DNA from: Paroedura picta
Taxonomy: Eukaryota > Chordata > Lepidosauria > Squamata > Gekkonidae
Assembly (NCBI RefSeq): GCF_049243985.1
Contig: NC_135377.1
Coordinates: 78,758,941-78,822,940 of the forward strand
Direction: 5' to 3'
DNA: 64,000 nt
The notes under the pieces: generated by a model
Told to the model about the DNA's origin: nothing
What the model saw: only the letters and a program-made list of their open reading frames with translations
Database searches by the model: none
Shown here: one piece after another, positions 31,130-42,333 of the stretch
Layout of the letters: the number at the start of each line of letters is the position of its first letter
Position numbering within the stretch: position 1 is the first letter of the stretch
Position numbers and translations under genes: made by a program

Positions 31130-32500
31130 CAAGATGGCGGCCAGAGCGGTCAAACAATCAGAATGCTCCCCAGATCAGACCAGCCCAACTCAAAAAAGCC
31201 ACCCAAAAAAAAAAAACATTGAAATTTGGCCAATTCAAATAAAAATAATAAACTCCCAAGTCGAATTAAATTATGAAAAAAAAACCAACTAAAATCTAAC
31301 AGGTCAGAAACTGAACTCATACGACAAAGCAAGTGGGGAGGAACTGGACCCAACACACTCAAACAACAAGAAGAAAAGAAATAGAAGAAACCCAACCAAG
31401 AAAAGATTGGGGGAGGGGAGGAAAACCAAAGAGAAGAAACCACACCAGCAGCTGCTGAACATCGCTACTTACCACCTGTAACAGACACGTCTCAAAACTG
31501 GTCAGTGTTGAAGACGAGGAATCACAGGGGAAGGACTGAAGAAGTAGAAAAAAGTGAAGTACGAAGAACGGTGATCCGGGGTGGGGGTGGGGAGGCTGCC
31601 GGAGGGAACTCCCTGCAGGACTGAGATGAAACTTGGTTCCTTATGAGGAGGGAAGGGGGGAGGGAAGGAGGGGGAAGCAGATTCAACAGGAGGGCCCAGT
31701 GTAAAGAGAATTCATTAAGTAAAACGGAGGAATAACCAACCCCCCCCCCCAGCCAAATTCCTATCAAGCCTCAAATTCAGGCAGGTAAGTTTGGATAGGA
31801 AACATTGGCGTGCAGGGAGAAAGGAAAAGAAGGGAAGAAAAATGGGCACATTCAGAACCATCTAGTTCAGCACCCGCCTCCAAAACAAATGTGTACTACC
31901 CTCTGATTAATTCAACCTAAACTGTTCATCCCAATTAAGACAGCCTGAATACCCTTTCTTCAACCAAATCCAGATTGATTGTTTCCTTATTAATTCTAGA
32001 GCACTTATGTTTAATCAACTCAATTCATACCGGTTGCCCCAATTAATTCAATTGATTCACAGAAACCACCCAGTGACCGAAACAACCACACATATGCTAA
32101 TGAAGTTGACTACACCCTGTCATTCAAGTGACATCTCCCTCCCCCCAACACACATTATGAACTAACACATAATCAAAAATCACTTAATTTGCAGCCCACA
32201 AGTGGACTTGGCAGAACTGAGATGCCACAATGAGCAATTAGGGCTATTCCCTCCAGAAACACACAACTCCACCAAAAAACAATCCAGAAACCATTCCCCC
32301 ACCTACCCAAGTATAGAACCAGGGAACAAGAAAGACACCTAGCAAAAAAGAAACAACAACAACAAGGAAACCAAAGTCAAGCCAGCAGGAAACCCACAGG
32401 AAAATAGAGCAGTCAGAAATCAAATCAGCCATGAGCCATGGACACCTCATTTGCACTGCGAGGAACCGAGGGAGGAATGACAATGGACGGCCCAAGAGTG
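31130..32500 (+). repeat. A-rich tract, possible LINE-1 5' region
   Basis: AAGATGGCGGCCAGAG at 31131 resembles the start of L1 5' UTRs. More than 1.3 kb of A-rich, T-poor sequence follows on + (runs of A, AAGAAGAAAAG, CAACAACAACAAGG). No open ORF1 is seen. The class is a guess. Confidence 0.3.
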
Positions 32501-32677
32501 TCAAGGATCCTAATAATAAGGGGAAGAGGCAGAGACAATTGTAGGAGGAGCTAGGACAAGATAAGTGATCTTATCTTTGCGCCTTCCGATTGGGCCCTCA
32601 CCCGGACTGGCCCCGCCCACTCTCCACCCACTTAGGCATTAGCCCTTTATGTTTATACAGCGACAGCTGTATACAGA
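32501..32677 (-). mobile_element. Probable Helitron 5' end, reverse orientation
   Basis: On - it begins TCTGTATACAGCTGTCGCTG at 32677 after an A, and continues GGGCTAATGCCTAAGTGGG and the GC box GGGCGGGGCCAGTCCGGGTG. This matches the 5' ends at 37453, 46614 and 52991. The 3' end was not found, so the left border is approximate. Confidence 0.5.
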
Positions 32678-33235
32678 TAACCATCCCTGAGTTTCCTGAG
32701 AACGACGAGCAAGAAAAATAAAAGTATTATTATTGTTAATTATTATAAAATCTATTAAATTAATCAGTATTGTGGGGCTCTGCAAGATTCAAAAACAGGA
32801 CTTCCCTCCCTGGCCTGGTGGGGAGAGCTCCCTGGGGTGGGGGTGGGGGTGGGGGTGGGGGGGGTAAATCAGTTCTGCAGGGCCTGCCTGCCAGATGGAG
32901 CTAGGCTGCCGGGCTTATGATCGAGGCCAGAAATCACATCGCTCATAGCAGCTGGCCTCACTGCTTGGGGAGGAAGGACAGGAGATGGGGGCCCTGCTCC
33001 TGCCAACCCCCCCCCCCCCCCGTCTAGAACTTAGTGGGGGCCAGGACTGGCAGCACTAGACTGTTTGAATGTTTTAACTTTGTATGTGTTTTTAAGGTTG
33101 TAGCCTGACTTGAGCGCTGGAAAGGTGGGATGATGATGATGATGATGATCTGACTTCTCCACAGCCCCACTGGCCTCCACTGTTGTTTGAATTTTCTCCA
33201 GTTGTCTGCAGCAGGCCTAAAAAACTGTCTTTTGA
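32678..33235. other. Simple repeats, no gene
   Basis: (GGGGGT)n near 32836-32865, a C run at 33007-33021 and (GAT)n at 33131-33149. Otherwise GC-rich and unassigned. Confidence 0.5.
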
Positions 33236-33555
33236 AATTTATTTATAATTAAATTTCTGTAATGCACCTCCTGGTTTTCACCAGTTCGGGGAGGTTTACA
33301 TCATTTAAACACTTAAAATGTAAATACCTAAAACAGTTAAAACCAGTTAAAATTACATCAAATCCGCATCAACTGAAAATCTTGTTTTCTGTTTCTCCCC
33401 ATCCTACAGGGGTGGGTTGTTCTTAGGGTGGGCCCCCTGTGGTGGTGTCATTAAGTCATTTCCAGGAGCTCATCCCACCAGATAGGTGCCAGGGCGGAAA
33501 AGTCCCTGGCCTTGGTTGAGGCCAGACGTACTTCTCAGTCTGTCAGGTGTACCCG
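33236..33555 (-). mobile_element. L2-like LINE 3' end, reverse orientation
   Basis: TTTATTTATAATTAAATTTC and TTCGGGGAGGTTTACATC, then further on GGAGCTCATCCCACCAGATA and CCTTGGTTGAGGCCAGACGT, as in the L2 copies at 28805 and 57778. Confidence 0.6.
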
Positions 33556-33785
33556 GCCCAGACCCCACGTGGCCTTTTGGTGAAGACCAAAATCTGGAAC
33601 TTGATCTGGAATTCAGGCAATCTCCAGGCAACAGAGATCTCGTCACCTGGAGAAAATGGCTACTTTGGAGGCTGGACTCTATGACATTGACCCCATTGAA
33701 GTGCCTCCCCTTCCCAAATCCGACCCTCCTCAGGCTTCACCCGAAAATGTCTAGAGGTTTCCCAACCCAGAGCTGGCAATCCTAT
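33556..33785 (+). repeat. Dispersed repeat ending in GAGCTGGCAATCC
   Basis: TCTCCAGGCAACAGAGATCTC, TGGAGAAAATGGCTACTTTGG, CTCCTCAGGCTTCACCCG and TTTCCCAACCCAGAGCTGGC are found again, interrupted, at 35365-35732. It is SINE-sized. The family name is unknown to me. Confidence 0.6.
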
Positions 33786-34089
33786 GTTTTAAAGATGTGC
33801 ATCTGAGGATTCTAATTGTCCTTATTGTATGTGTATTAAGTTATCCGCTGCCATGGCGGCCCTTGTAAGGGCAGAAGGCAGAAGACAAATGAAATATAAT
33901 GTTCGGTCTACTATGTGACTTTTTAGATCATTAAAGCTACTACATGAGTAGTTTTAAAGTGGAAATCCTGGGGAAAGTGGTCATCTTTTTTCCCACCACC
34001 AAAGTAATTATGTGGCACTTAAAAAGAAACATTTTAGTCTGCTTTCCTGATCTGTGCGAGTGTGTGTGTGTGTGTATGTGTGTGTGTGT

Positions 34090-34128
<39 letters not shown>

Positions 34129-34436
34129 GCCCAGATTGATTATTGAAATATTTATACTCTACTTAATCATACCCTATTGGGCTTTCAAATTGGCTTGCAG
34201 CTTGAATCAGTGTGATGATAAAAAAAAATCAAAAGTTATTTTAAAGCTCATCTAACACCCGAACTGACAGACCAAGGAAGCAGCAGTAAATCAAAACGGG
34301 CTTTTATCAGCCTGATCAGAATTCCAAATTCTTTTCTATAGATGGTCTTTCGAAGCTGGCCAAGCAGCCTGAATGGAATCGGTTAGGCAAGTTTTCATGG
34401 GTTAAAAATTCCAAAGTATGTTTTTGATGAGCCCAG
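33786..34436. other. No gene; holds a (TG)n microsatellite at 34061-34126
   Basis: The TG run is about 33 units with two A interruptions. The Cys/Val open frame across it is an artefact. The remainder is AT-rich. Confidence 0.6.
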
Positions 34437-34560
34437 AGGTGACCAAACTGTGGCCCTCCAGATATCCACTGACTACAATTATCATGAGCCCCTGCTAGCA
34501 CCATAAGCTCCTGGCAATTGCAGTCCATGGGCATTTGGAGAGGCCCAATTTGGCCATCCC
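34437..34560. mobile_element. Diverged fold-back MITE
   Basis: GGTGACCAAACTGTGGCCCTCC at the left and GGCCCAATTTGGCCATCCC at the right are decayed forms of the ends at 12718 and 16762. GTCCATGGGCATTTGGAGAG matches their inner arm. This is an older member of the same family. Confidence 0.65.
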
Positions 34561-35364
34561 TGGACTAGAGCTTAAAATGAGCATGAAAGTCTCCCACATG
34601 TCCATGCCTGCGGCAGCCCTCTCATTAACGCATGGTGAGGGAGTGTGGGAAGGAGAACGCTGACCTTGCTCCCTGCCTCCTCTCACTCACCTATTCATGC
34701 GCAGGGCATGTGACTGTGCAGAGAAAGTGGGTGCACAAACCTGGGGAGGGAGAGTCTGTACAGCTCCTTCCTCTGCATGGTCGCTTAATCCTGATGTCTG
34801 AGTCATATTTGTTTAGATGCCTCTTCTTCTGGCCTACCCTGAATATCTCGGCTTCCAGCCTCATCATAATTTGAAGCCACCTGTTGATGTTCAGTAGGCA
34901 AAATGATTGAATACTTTGGTGGCAACAGCATCTTCTCAGTGGCTTGGTGCATAGTTGCCAACATTCTGGTGGGATATCTGTTAAAACCATTAGGAAGTAT
35001 TGCATCTATTGGCTTGCAGTTCTCAGGTTCTCTGGCATCCCCAGTTTTTTCAAAAGTGCCCATAGTAGGTGATGTCAAAGACCTCAGCCTCATACCTTGA
35101 GGAATTGCTGCTGGTCAGAAGAGACCAATTTTCTGTCTCAGGATAGAGCAGCTTTATATGTTTTAAAACCTTTCTGAACACCCCGTTCTATTTGCAGTCA
35201 TACGTCTGTCAGGAAAATATTGAGCCATAGTTTATAATGCTGTACATGCAGAGCTACTGATGTGCTTATAGGCATGAGTTCATGGGATAAAGCATGGCTA
35301 TTTTGAATTTTAAACCAAAAGGCTTGTGGTAATAAATAGTTCTGTGTGGAATAAATGGTTTGCC
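34561..35364. other. No gene recognised
   Basis: Mixed sequence. Frames at 34903-35100 and on the opposite strand are short and without a known domain. Confidence 0.35.
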
Positions 35365-35732
35365 AGAGTCCAGGTGGCTGGAGGGATCCTGCGCTTGCAA
35401 CTGATTCCCTGGCAGACATCAGGTGGGGAAAATGGCCACTTTGGAGGCCGGGCTGCAGGCATTCCACTCCACGAAGACCAGCTGAGAAATCCAGCGAGCA
35501 ACTGAAATGGTGGCTTCAAATGTTTTATTATCTACAATTTCTATGGAATGGTTTTGTCGATTTTAATATGTTGTACTCTGCCCCAAGCCTTTATAGGGAG
35601 GGGTGGTTAATAAATACAATAATAATAATAGTAATATAATAAAAGTCTCTCTCCTCCCCAAACCCTGACCTCCTCAGCTCCACCCCCAAAATCTCCAGGT
35701 ATTTCCCAGTCTGAAGCTGGCAACCCAATAAT
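35365..35732 (+). repeat. Copy of the 33556 repeat split by a LINE-tail insertion
   Basis: The left part (35365-35475) and right part (about 35645-35732: CTCCACCCCCAAAATCTCCAG, GAAGCTGGCAACCC) belong together. The insert at about 35476-35644 ends TTATAGGGAGGGGTGGTTAA and a (AAT)-rich tail, as in a LINE 3' end. Confidence 0.55.
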
Positions 35733-36116
35733 TACCAGCAAATTCTTAACGGATCTATTTCCACACGTACCTGTCACAGGGCATAATTCTAACGATCACT
35801 ATCACTGGTGTTCCATGTCTCCTGTCGTTTCTCACGGCAAACATGATTAAGAGCAAATAAAAAATGAAAGGAATTCTTCTCATGGCTCAGTTGCTTCTAA
35901 TGTGCTGGAGAAGATTTGTTGAAGCAGCAGCTGCCCCTTGATTTACCTTCAAACGCAGTCCCAGAAACAGAACCTCCTGCTTAGAACAGAAATGAATTGA
36001 TTGGGAGACATATCTTGTCTTGTACGTGACACAATGAATGGTTGCCTGGATATTCTGCGGATTCTACCATGTTGAAAGATTCAGGTGGGCAAATGTGCTG
36101 GCCTGAAGCAGCCACA
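35733..36116. other. No gene recognised
   Basis: Unique-looking AT-rich DNA. Confidence 0.35.
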
Positions 36117-36250
36117 TGACATCTGATTCTAGGGGCACCTTTAAGACCAATACAGTTTTATTCTGAGTATAAGTTTTCAGGTGGGAACACACGGAAGCTT
36201 ATACCTGGGATAAAACTGTTGGTCTTAAAGGTGCCACTGGACTCAAACAT
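36117..36250. repeat. Fold-back repeat
   Basis: GGGGCACCTTTAAGACCAAT and CAGTTTTATTCTGAGTATAAG are mirrored by TTATACCTGGGATAAAACTG and TTGGTCTTAAAGGTGCCAC. A half copy is at 38385-38440 (TTTGTTGGTCTTAAAGGTGC), and a relative is at 9335. Confidence 0.75.
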
Positions 36251-36396
36251 TGTTATGTTAAAATAGAGATATCCCACATTTTTTGCTAGACCTCAGGTCA
36301 GAGTGTCAGAAATGTCTCTTCTGGGAAGATCTGATGACTCTGCTGAAGAGAACTATGCATTGCTAGCTACCCAGATACAAGTAGGTTACTGTCCAA

Positions 36397-36467
36397 CTTG
36401 GTGTAGTTGTTAAGAGTGGCAGCCTCTCATCTAGAAACCCAGGTTCAATTCCCCACCCATTGTTGGA
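36397..36467 (+). repeat. SINE head only, degraded
   Basis: AACTTGGTGTAGTTGTTAAG and GGTTCAATTCCCCACCC are the A- and B-box ends of the SINE head. The body is missing. Confidence 0.65.
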
Positions 36468-36530
36468 ATTGCAATAAGCAAATAATTTGCTGAAGTCAAC
36501 CATGAAAGGCTGATGTTAAGCTGTTTAGAC

Positions 36531-36963
36531 TAGTGGTCCCCAACCTTTTTATCACCGGGGACCACTCAACGCCTTTTACTGAGGCCCAGTGGGGGGGGGG
36601 GCAGTTTACTCCTCTACTCTCAACCACTGCCCTGACGCTCTCTGATCGCTATGGTAATGTTTAAACATCCCTTCAAAATAAGATACAGACACGCCACAAC
36701 AATGAACATAAGGAACATTTTATTTTCATGGAAATTTTAACTCATGACAATGACAAATCAATGGGAACCCTGAGCTTGTTTCTCTGCAACGAGATAGTCC
36801 CATCTGGGAGTGATGGGAGACAATAACACCCGAAGTGTGTTGTAAAGGGCCGGGGGTGATGAAGTAAAGGGCCGGAGGGGGGGGAGAAGGTGTCCTTCGC
36901 GGCCCACCTTCAATTAGTCGACGGACCACATGTGGTCAGCGGCCCACAGGTTGGGGATCACTA
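36531..36963. mobile_element. hAT MITE, TAGTGGTCCCCAACC family, copy 2
   Basis: 433 bp, ends TAGTGGTCCCCAACC and GGTTGGGGATCACTA, with the duplication GTTTAGAC at 36523-36530 and 36964-36971. It is reversed relative to 14951-15420 and very similar over its whole length. Confidence 0.93.
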
Positions 36964-36995
36964 GTTTAGACAGCTGAGAGCTACCTATGTTCTCA

Positions 36996-37453
36996 CTAGT
37001 GACACCTAATGGTCACTTTGAGGTTGCAGGGAAATCTGAGCCATGTGTTCCCCGCCTGAGCCCCCCCGCCTGAGCAGGCTCTCTCTGCCCCCTCCCGGCC
37101 CAGCTTCCCATCTTCGCGCCAGGCCAGCTCCTTCCCCGGACGTGAAGGCCTCTTTCCCCCCCCCCTCCCGGGCCAGCTTCCTGGGGCCTGTGGGCCTACC
37201 TCACCTCTCGGTGGCCAGAAGAGCTGCCGTGGGGTGAAGGTGGGCCACGTGGGGTGGTGGGCGGGTTGGGAGGCACTTTGCGCCTCCCAACTGGTTAGTC
37301 CTGGGGCTTCTTTGCGCAGCTGCTGATTGGCCCCTTGGCCCCAGACTGACAAGCGGAGGGCCCAATTGGGAGGCACTTCATCAGTCTGGAACCAGGGGCC
37401 AATCGCCCACCCCTTACTGTTTTATTTATACCACTCCGCAGAGCGGTTACAGA
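36996..37453 (-). mobile_element. Non-autonomous Helitron, reverse orientation
   Basis: On - it begins TCTGTAACCGCTCTGCGGAG at 37453 after an A. The left end is CTAG at 36996-36999 next to the inverted pair GTGACACC / GGTCAC, and the flank base reads T on -. The 5' end matches 46614 and 52991 well. The 3' hairpin sits closer to CTAG than in other copies, so that border is less sure. The interior is GC-rich. Confidence 0.6.
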
Positions 37454-37755
37454 TGATTACTCTCCTTTAAACCTTAAAGCCCCATGAGTCTGAATCTGCT
37501 CCTCACCCACAAAGGTATATAATAACGGCATATTTTCAAAACATTCCGAGTACTCTGTTACTTTGCAGAACCAAATCAAGTCCAAAAATCCCAACAACAG
37601 TGAAGTCCTGCTGGATGACCTCAGAGTGGCCATAGCTCTCTAAGCCCCACCTACCTCACAAGGTGACTCTTGTGGAAAGAGGACGGAACGGTAATTGTAA
37701 GCTGCTTTGAGATTGCATCAGGTAGTAGGAAAGTGGCGTACAAAACAAGTTCTTC
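37454..37755 (+). repeat. SINE 3' body, degraded
   Basis: 37610-37755 reads CCACCTACCTCACAAGGTGA, TGGAAAGAGGACGGAACGG and GTAAGCTGCTTTGAGATTGC, ending AAGTTCTTCTTA. This is the SINE body without its head. 37454-37609 is unassigned. Confidence 0.6.
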
Positions 37756-38664
37756 TTACACTGCCCTGAGTCAACTTGATTAGAGAGGGCAGTCTATAAA
37801 GCTAAAGAAAAAAGGAATGTAAGGAAAAATAGGAGAATCCTCTTCTACTTCAGAAAAATAAAGGGGGATAGAAGCAATGTTTCCTTTGAAAGATTTTATT
37901 TTTGAAAAATTAAACATGGTTAAGTCAGCATAGTCTCCTTGGCATCATTTCAGGCTGTCTGTCTCTCTCTCTCTGTAAATGGGCTTCTTTTCCTGAGCAA
38001 GATCAAAAGTTCTTTTATCTTCCAACTGACAAAATAACTTCAAGCAACAAGGTCAGTTCTCCAAAAGGGCATCCTAACTCTACACATTACGCAGATCGCT
38101 GCTCCTCAAAAAGGCAGGCATATTTCACCTGGCTGAATCAAGCTGAAAGCTGACGTGAGTCTCTCGGAGTTCAATCCAGAAGTCTTTGGAAGCCTTGAAA
38201 GTCTCTCTGTAACAAGGGGTGTCCAGAACATCATGCAGAAGTGGAGATAATCTTATTTGAAATGTTTTCCCCCCTCCTTGCTACACATTTCTACAGACAT
38301 CTCAAAAAAGTTACTTCCCACATGACATATTTTGGCATTCACAGTGAAATTCCATTGTGATACGAAGTCTTTGCAGCAATGTGCATGCATACGAAAGCTC
38401 ACACTTTGTTGGTCTTAAAGGTGCTCTTGGACTCAGGGTTTTCTTCCAGCAATGCTTTTGTTGCAGTGTTTCTCGGCTACGCTCTCGGAAACTACAAATC
38501 TTATCAGTCCCTGCAGATCTGAATGTTTGGAGGCATGACATTAAAATTCTTGCGCATGACATCCCTGTCATTGTTTGCCTAAATGCTGAGTAATTAGCAG
38601 GTTAGGTTAGGGGAGTTTGGTCACATGATGAGAAGACCAGACTCACTGGAAATGGTAGGGAATA
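37756..38664. other. No gene; a half fold-back repeat at 38385-38440
   Basis: 38385-38440 contains TACGAAAGCTCACACTTTG and TTGGTCTTAAAGGTGCTC as in 36117-36250. (TC)n near 37961-37975. Nothing else recognised. Confidence 0.45.
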
Positions 38665-38855
38665 GGTTGTGTGCTTCAGTGCAGTTTGTCCACTTCGGTG
38701 ATCATGGAAACCCGAGGTGACCAGCACTGTGGAGAGGAGGGGAGGGGTGGTGCCAGCGGTGGTGAACCAGCTGCTCCTCCATGCCGTGGTGCTGGCCACC
38801 TCAGGCTTCCGTGATCGCTGAAACGGCCAAACCACACCCAATCGGGCAACCCTAG
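38665..38855. repeat. GC-rich inverted element
   Basis: Begins AGGTTGTGTGCTTCAGTG and ends with ATCGGGCAACCCTA. An inner pair is TTCGGTGATCATGG and CCGTGATCGCTGAAAC. It resembles 47565-47846 and the hairpin at 10656. Confidence 0.45.
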
Positions 38856-39118
38856 TAGGGAACTGGAAGGCAGCAAGAAAAGAGGAAGACCCTGCAGGAG
38901 ATGGGTTGACTCAAAGAAGTCATGGCCCTCAGTTAGCAAGACCTAAGCCAAGCTGCTAAAGGTTGAAAGTTTTGGAGAACTAACTCAAAAGGTTGCCATA
39001 AGCGAGCAGTGACGATGGCTCTTACCACGGAGTTTATGGTTACCTCCATATTTATTGTACACTACAGCACTTTTGTCATTGCTTAAATTTAAAAAAAATA
39101 GAAACTGCAAAGAGCACG
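38856..39118. other. No gene recognised
   Basis: Short stretch up to the Helitron. Includes GAGGAAGACCCTGCAGGAG and nothing I can name. Confidence 0.3.
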
Positions 39119-39578
39119 TCTTTAACCGCTCCTGCGGAGCAGTAGTAATAATTGAGTAAGGGCAATGTGGGAGGAGAAAGGGTGGGCCCTGTCCGGGATA
39201 AAAATTCGGAGGGCCCAATCAGGAGCCATGAAGTGTCTTCTGATTGGGCCCTCCGAGTGTCCATCCAGTGCCAAGTGGCCTCGCCTGGCCCGGCCGGGGA
39301 GTCACCGCTTGGAGGAAGAAGCCTTCCCTGATGGTAAGTCCGCCAGCTGGCTTCCCCTCGCCCTGGGGAAAGGAGCAGGGACACTGTATCGAAGACGCGG
39401 TGTCCCTGCTCCTTTCCCGCCCTGAGGCCCTGGGTCGCTGCCAGGTGGGTGACTGGGTGGGTGGCAGCCTTCTCCCGGCCCCGGGAACAGCCTCACCGCG
39501 ACGGCGACACGGCCAGGCTGATCCTGCGCCCCCCGCTAGCGCCCACTGTATTAAGCTTACAGCGAGCTTAAATTTTGC
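39119..39578 (+). mobile_element. Non-autonomous Helitron, forward orientation, older
   Basis: Begins TCTTTAACCGCTCCTGCGGAG. It contains GGGCCCTGTCCGGGATAAAA and the 49-bp palindrome at 39207-39255. The 3' hairpin (GCGCCCACTGTATT, TTACAGCGAGC, TTAAATT) ends near 39578, where CTAG is no longer recognisable. A splice-donor-like GATGGTAAGTCC follows GGAAGAAGCCTTCCC near 39331. The flanks are not A|T any more, consistent with decay. Confidence 0.7.
39207..39255. repeat. 49-bp palindrome of Helitron 39119-39578
   Basis: CGGAGGGCCCAATCAGGAGC is mirrored by CTTCTGATTGGGCCCTCCG. The loop has drifted. It matches 24616-24664 and 62649-62697. Confidence 0.8.
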
Positions 39579-40035
39579 AAACGTAGTGCAAGCTGAACGT
39601 GCTCTGACAGCTTGTAGGACATCAAAGGTTTGACTGAGGGACTCTGTTCTTTTTTTCCTCCTACCTTCATTTTTTTCTTCCTCTTCCTAATCACTATTCT
39701 TTTGGTTTCTGTGGGTAGGTTTTGGGGGTGCTTTGGGATTTATTGTTTCTTTCTCCTAGTGTTTGTTTCTTCTTTTATCAGAGGGGCAGCATTGTTTGGC
39801 TTTTCTTCTTGGGCTTGTGTTCTTTTAAAAAGTTGATTTTTACAGTTCTTTCATTCAGTGTTCAGTTCTTTATTTCAGTGTTTGTTCTGGGGGGTATTGT
39901 AGTTGTAGTTAGAATTGTCCATTCTCCCAGTTTGGTAGCTGCTGTATTTGTTGTAGTACGTTGCCAACATCGGGTACTGTTGTTCTGCTCTGGTTTGCTG
40001 GCCTGGGGGGCACTGTTTGGTTCTCCTGCCAGAGC
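39579..40035. other. No gene recognised
   Basis: T-rich on + with TTTTTTTCCTCC and similar. A long open frame from 39722 runs through this into the SINE and hAT element, so it is not a gene. Confidence 0.5.
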
Positions 40036-40525
40036 TGTTCTCACAGAGCAGTTCTGTCAGAGCTCTCTCAGGATGTCTGGTATGAAGAGAGCAGTGGTCC
40101 CCAACCTTTTTTTGGCTGGGACCGGCAGGGAGACGGCCACGCTCGCACAGTGTGCATGCGTGGCCGCGCCCACACATCGCGCATGCGCGGCCGGGCCGCA
40201 CATGCACACATGCATGTTGCGTGGCCGAAAGTGCCGCGCATGCGTGATTTCAGCCGCGAGGCGCGCATGTGCACATGCGCGGCCCTTATTCCCTCTCCCC
40301 CCCTCCCGCAGTAAGAAGCTTCCCGGGCCGCAAGCTTGCGGCCTGGGAAGTTTTTTACTGCGGGAGGGCGGGGAGAGGGAACCGCGGCCCGGCGCCCTGG
40401 CCTTCGCGGCCCGGCACCGGGTCGCGGACCGCAGATTGGGGACCACTGGAAGAGAGGAAGGGAAGGCTATAGTAAGCTGCTTTGAGACTCCTTTGGTTAG
40501 TGAAAAGTGGGTACAAAAATCCAGT
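40036..40525 (+). mobile_element. tRNA-derived SINE body interrupted by an hAT MITE
   Basis: 40036-40091 (CTCACAGAGCAGTTCTGTCA, GCTCTCTCAGGATGTCTGG) and 40449-40525 (GAAGAGAGGAAGGGAAGGC, AAGCTGCTTTGAGACTCC) form one SINE body. The insert is the hAT element at 40092-40448. Confidence 0.85.
40092..40448. mobile_element. hAT MITE, second subfamily, GC-rich, inside a SINE
   Basis: Begins CAGTGGTCCCCAACC and ends GGGGACCACTG. GAAGAGAG is duplicated at 40084-40091 and 40449-40456. The interior differs from the 14951 group. It is packed with CpG and GCATGCG words, and 40291-40379 is a long palindrome (CTCCCGCAGTAAGAAGCTTC against GAAGTTTTTTACTGCGGGAG). The high CpG content suggests a recent copy or an unmethylated state. 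Confidence 0.9.
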
Positions 40526-41529
40526 TTTGAAACATTTTAGTTCTTTTGTTTTAGCTCAGTTGCTGATTGAGCTAAGGTTTTTTCACATTTAAAGTTATTG
40601 TTGATACCATATTGTTCTTGTTGACACTCTTTTGCACTTACAGATCTAGTTTACTGTTTTTCTTTGAAATAAATATTCAAAAACATTTAACCTACTGATG
40701 CCTCAATTAATGTAGCTGCCGCATTTCCCACCCTCAGCTTATACTCGAGTCAATAAGTTTCCCCATTTTTTTGTGGTAAAATTAGGTGCCTCGGCTTATA
40801 CTCGGGTCAGCTTATACTTGAGTATATACAGTAATTAGCTTTTGTGGTAGCAATAAATCAAAAACCCGGTTGTCTACAATACCTTCTGAAGTTACGTCCT
40901 TCTGGGTCTATTTACTTCAATGTAATTGGAAGACTGCAACTGTGCTTTGGATGCCAGTACAGAATACAAAACCCCAAAGGCAGAAAAAGCAGCCCGGCTC
41001 CTCCATTTTAGACTGGCTCCTCAAGCTAAGGAAATCTTGTCAAGATTTGGTTCAGCACACACAAAGATAACAGCTGTGACAAACACATGCCTGAATATAC
41101 AGTTGTGACAGTTGTAGTTATAGAAGTTGCACTTTTGGAATGAACCTGTATTTCATCTACCAGTTCTCCTGAAGAGAAAACTTTCTTTGTCCCTCATCCT
41201 TGGAACTCAGTAACAAAAGAGATTTGGGTTACATATAAAGAAATGTCTCCCATATAATTAAATAGTAGTCACTGCTGGATTGAAGTGCATCATCGATGGT
41301 TACAGAAGGCTAAAAATATACCGTGAGCTCACTCACTCATAGGGAATTATTATGCCTTTGAATATACACATCTGCAACTATAAATTACTCTGCATAATGT
41401 TACTCCTCCAGACTGTGTTAATACACAGAAACATACTGTGGAAATGGCACAAGAGCATTGCATATATTGTATTATTTATGCGTCAAATAGAAGCCAAAAA
41501 AGTTGCATTAATTTTTCTAGCTTTCCCAG
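40526..41529. other. No gene; short MITE-like repeat at about 40725-40832
   Basis: 40725-40832 has inverted words (CTCAGCTTATACTCGAGTC and GGCTTATACTCGGGTCAGC, then CTTATACTTGAGTATATAC), like a small palindromic DNA-transposon derivative. The rest is unassigned and AT-rich. Confidence 0.45.
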
Positions 41530-41660
41530 GGTCCCCGAGCAGATGGGCACCTTGGGAATTCTGACACACAATGGTGGGCACAATTGCAAAATGGCTGCCA
41601 CGGAAGGTGGAGCTAATGATAAAATGACTGCTGCAGGAAGACACAAACAGGGAGTGAGGT
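41530..41660 (+). repeat. Interspersed repeat, partner of 10331-10600
   Basis: GGAATTCTGACACACAATGG, CAAAATGGCTGCCACGGAAG and AAAATGACTGCTGCAGGAAG match the reversed block at 10331. Confidence 0.55.
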
Positions 41661-41792
41661 TATACATAACTCTAGTCATAACAATGTGATGTTTCATGCA
41701 GAATCTCTGTTTAACAAGATGCCTTTTGATCTGCTCAGCTCATCAGAAGCCCTGCTAGGAAAACACCCCACCAAGCCCCTCTCACATTCCAG

Positions 41793-42255
41793 AGCCAGCT
41801 TGATGTAGTGGTTAGGGAGTGCAGACTTCTAATCTGGTGATCCGGGTTTGATTCTGCACTCCCCCAAATGCAGCCAGCTGGGTGACCTTGGGCTCACCAC
41901 AGCACTGATAAAACTGTTCTGACCGAGCAGTGATATCAGGGCTCTCTCAGCCTCACCCACCCCACAGGGTGTCTGTTGTGAGGAAAGGAAAGGGAAGGCG
42001 AATGTAAGCCACTTTGAGACTCCTTCAGGTAGAGAAAAGCAGCATATAAGAACCAGCTCTTCTTCTTCTTCAGTAATCTCAGGGCTCGCTCAGCCTCCCC
42101 TCCCTCTCAGGGTGTCTCTTGTGGGGAGAGGAAAGGGAGGGCAATTGTAAGCCGCTTTGGAGAATCATCAAAAGACTCCTTTGGGTAGAGAAAAGCAGCA
42201 TATAAGAACCAAGTCTTCTTCTTCAGTAATCTCAGGGCTCTCTAAGCCTCACCTA
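41793..42255 (+). mobile_element. tRNA-derived SINE with tandem 3' bodies, second multimer
   Basis: The head (AGAGCCAGCTTGATGTAGTG, B box GGGTTTGATTC) is followed by a full body to about 42070, then CTTCAGTAATCTCAGGGCTC and a second body to about 42222, then a truncated third. The joints equal those at 13868 and 13999. The second unit has a short insertion (AGAATCATCAAA). Confidence 0.85.
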
Positions 42256-42333
42256 TATATCCCATTATTACTTCACTTCCTTATAATTGATGATGATCCA
42301 TGACAATGAGCAGAAGTTGTAGTAGGCCAACAA

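Noticed and set aside
39722-40540. 272-codon open frame, the second longest unspliced frame in the window
   Set aside because: It crosses unassigned T-rich DNA, a SINE body and the CpG-rich hAT MITE, has competing long frames on the other strand, and shows no domain.
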